Below, piece by piece: positions 62,781-64,000 of a stretch of DNA of 64,000 nucleotides. This stretch comes from Hydractinia symbiolongicarpus (Eukaryota; Cnidaria; Hydrozoa; Anthoathecata; Hydractiniidae). The stretch covers positions 27,443,501-27,507,500 of the forward strand of contig NC_079881.1 in assembly GCF_029227915.1 (NCBI RefSeq), written 5' to 3'. The notes under the pieces were generated by a model. That model had not been told where the DNA came from, did not search any database, and saw nothing but the letters and a program-made list of their open reading frames with translations. A program made the position numbers and the translations under genes. Every line of letters begins with the position of its first letter. Position 1 is the stretch's first letter.

Positions 62781-64000
62781 AAAAATGAAAACATTTTTGA
62801 AAACTACAAGTCTCATGCGATTTAGTGGTGAAAAGATAATTTAAAAAATCGTTCTGGAAATGAGTTTACTCACAGGGTACTTCCTTTGTATACATTCGAC
62901 TATACGGGACAAGCCCGGGATTTACGGGAAATCGCAGGTTTTCGTTTGCCGGCGATTAAACCTCTTTCATTAAGCGTCTCATTAAAAATGAAAACATTTT
63001 TGAGAACTACAATTCTCATTCGTTCTAGTGGTGCAGAAATAATTTGAAAAATCGTTCGGGAAATCAGTTTACTCCTTGGGTACTTTCTTTATATACATTC
63101 AACTATACGGGCCAAGCCCGGGATTTACGGGAAATCGCGGGTTTTCGTTTGCCGGCGATTAAACTTCTTTTATTCAGCGTCTCATCAAAAATGAAAACAA
63201 GTTTGAAAACTACAAGTCTCATTCGTTCTAGTGGTGCAGAAATAATTGGAAAAATCGTTCGGGAAATCAGTTTACTCATTGGGTACTTTCTTTATATACA
63301 TTCAACTATACGTGCCAAGCCCGGGATTTACGGAAAATCGCGGGTTTTCGTTTGCCGGCGATTAAACTTCTTTTACTGAGCGTCTCATCAAGAATGAAAA
63401 CATTTTTGAAAACTACAAGTCTCATGCGTTTTAGTGGTGAAAAAATAATTTAAAAAATCGTTCGGGAAATGAGTTTACTTCCTGTGTACTTTCTTTGTAT
63501 ACATTTGACTACACGGGCCAAGCCCGGGATTTACGGGAAATGGCGGGTTTTTGTTTGCCGGCGATTAAACTTCTTTTAATCAGCGTCTCATCAAAAATGA
63601 AAACATTTTTAAAAACTACAAGTCTCATGGGCTTTAGTGGTTAAATAATGATTTAAAAAATCGTTCGGGAAATGAGTTTACTCCCTGGGTACTTTCTTTG
63701 TATACATTCCACTATACGGGCCAAGCCCGGGATTTACGGGAAATCGCGGGTTTTCGTTTGCCGGCGATTAAACTTCTTTTATTCAGCGTCTCATCAAAAA
63801 TGAAAACAAGTTTAAAAACTACAAGTCTCATGCGTTTTAGTGGTGAAAAAATAATTTTAAAAATCGTTCGGGAAATGAGTTTACTCCCTGGGTACTTTCT
63901 TTTTATACTTTTGACTATACGGGCCAAGCCCGGGATTTACGGGAAATCGCGGGTTTTCGTTTGCTGGCGATTAAACTTCTTTTATTCAGCGTCTCATCAA
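62781..64000 (+). repeat. Right end: tracks the 36.9-38.6 kb order
   Basis: C, F' (AACAAGTTTG), F, G, an E/F' hybrid (about 63716, with AATTTTAAAAATC) and A at 63913 (TGCTGGCGATT) follow the order seen at 37136-38600, but with one F' and one E fewer. The window ends inside the monomer that starts at 63913. Confidence 0.75.

Larger units (their letters stand above)
1..64000 (+). repeat. Satellite DNA array, ~203-bp monomer, ~315 head-to-tail copies
   Basis: Every stretch of the window aligns to one monomer, and the phase anchor (the ACTATACGG-type motif) recurs at 1, 204, 407, 610, 813, 1015 and so on to 63913. Spacing is 203 bp, or 202 or 204 where a single-base indel falls. All copies are in the same orientation. 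I see no unique spacer, no inverted copy and no inserted transposon. Copies differ by scattered substitutions that define recurring subtypes. Known biology: long homogeneous arrays of nucleosome-sized repeats are typical of eukaryotic centromeric or other constitutive heterochromatin. Inference: this is such a region. I do not recognise the satellite family or host. The array runs off both ends, so its true size is unknown. Confidence 0.97.

Noticed and set aside
1-64000. CRISPR array
   Set aside because: The repeats are directly contiguous with no unique spacers, and the unit of 203 bp is far longer than a CRISPR repeat.
1-64000. Iteron origin or bacterial repeat region
   Set aside because: Size, monomer length and HOR organisation are unlike iterons, and there is no adjacent rep gene or any prokaryotic gene.
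1-64000. Transposon remnants or terminal inverted repeats
   Set aside because: The only inverted repeats are the short dyads inside every monomer. There is no target-site duplication, transposase-like frame or breakpoint into other sequence.
1-64000. tRNA, rRNA or other structured RNA genes
   Set aside because: I saw no tRNA box A/B pairs, rRNA-like conserved cores or snRNA-like elements in the monomer.

Overview
The whole window is one satellite DNA array. About 315 copies of a ~203-bp monomer run head-to-tail in one orientation from base 1 to base 64000. I find no unique sequence, no gene, no RNA gene and no recognisable transposon or inverted segment. Dividing the distance between the first and last phase anchors (bases 1 and 63913) by 315 gives about 202.9 bp per copy. 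The phase is lost only through 1-bp indels. An uninterrupted array of this size points to a eukaryotic heterochromatic region (centromeric, pericentromeric or subtelomeric). I cannot name the species or match the satellite to a known family. CpG is not depleted: the first monomer has 11 CpG against about 7 expected from its base composition. That argues weakly against a heavily CpG-methylated vertebrate or plant genome and is compatible with an invertebrate or fungus.

Each monomer has two parts. A GC-rich box of ~60 bp carries four GGG runs spaced 9-11 bp apart, a CGGGC/GCCCG hairpin and a second imperfect dyad. An AT-rich remainder of ~143 bp carries a perfect 9-bp inverted repeat and A-tracts. 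I use informal subtype names based on the bases around the phase anchor: A (TTTTGACTATACGGGCCAAG), B (GGGCCGAGTCTGGG), C (ATTCGACTATACGGGACAAG), D (ATTCGACTATGCGGG), E (ATTCCACTATACGGGAC), F (ATTCAACTATACGTGCC), F' (ATTCAACTATACGGGCC), G (ATTTGACTACACGGGCC), H (GTATAATTTTGACTATACGG) and X (CACTTTAAAGGCTGAG).

Subtypes are ordered into many local higher-order repeats (HORs). From left to right: a dimer at 1.0-1.8 kb; a 10-mer at 3.9-5.9 kb; a duplicated 8-mer at 6.7-9.9 kb; a 7-mer at 14.8-16.2 kb; a 5-mer at 21.3-23.3 kb; a segment repeated at a 3.25-kb shift at 24.9-30.2 kb; a near-identical trimer at 30.4-31.6 kb and a dimer at 31.5-32.3 kb; an E-F-B trimer at 33.5-34.7 kb; a 7-mer (1420 bp) at 40-45 kb; and a nearly identical tandem segmental duplication of ~7.5 kb (37 monomers) at 45.8-53.3 and 53.3-62.8 kb, the second copy expanded by 10 monomers. 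Long-range copies at shifts of 5886, 9742, 9944, 6697, 14402, ~25.4-25.8 kb and ~43.2 kb link distant parts of the array.

All open reading frames (up to 179 codons) are chance products of the monomer. A unit of 203 bp is not a multiple of three, so the same DNA is read in a different frame in each successive copy. The main interest is structural: repeated G4/hairpin-forming sequence, subtype-specific gain and loss of these motifs, and a readable record of unequal crossing-over.
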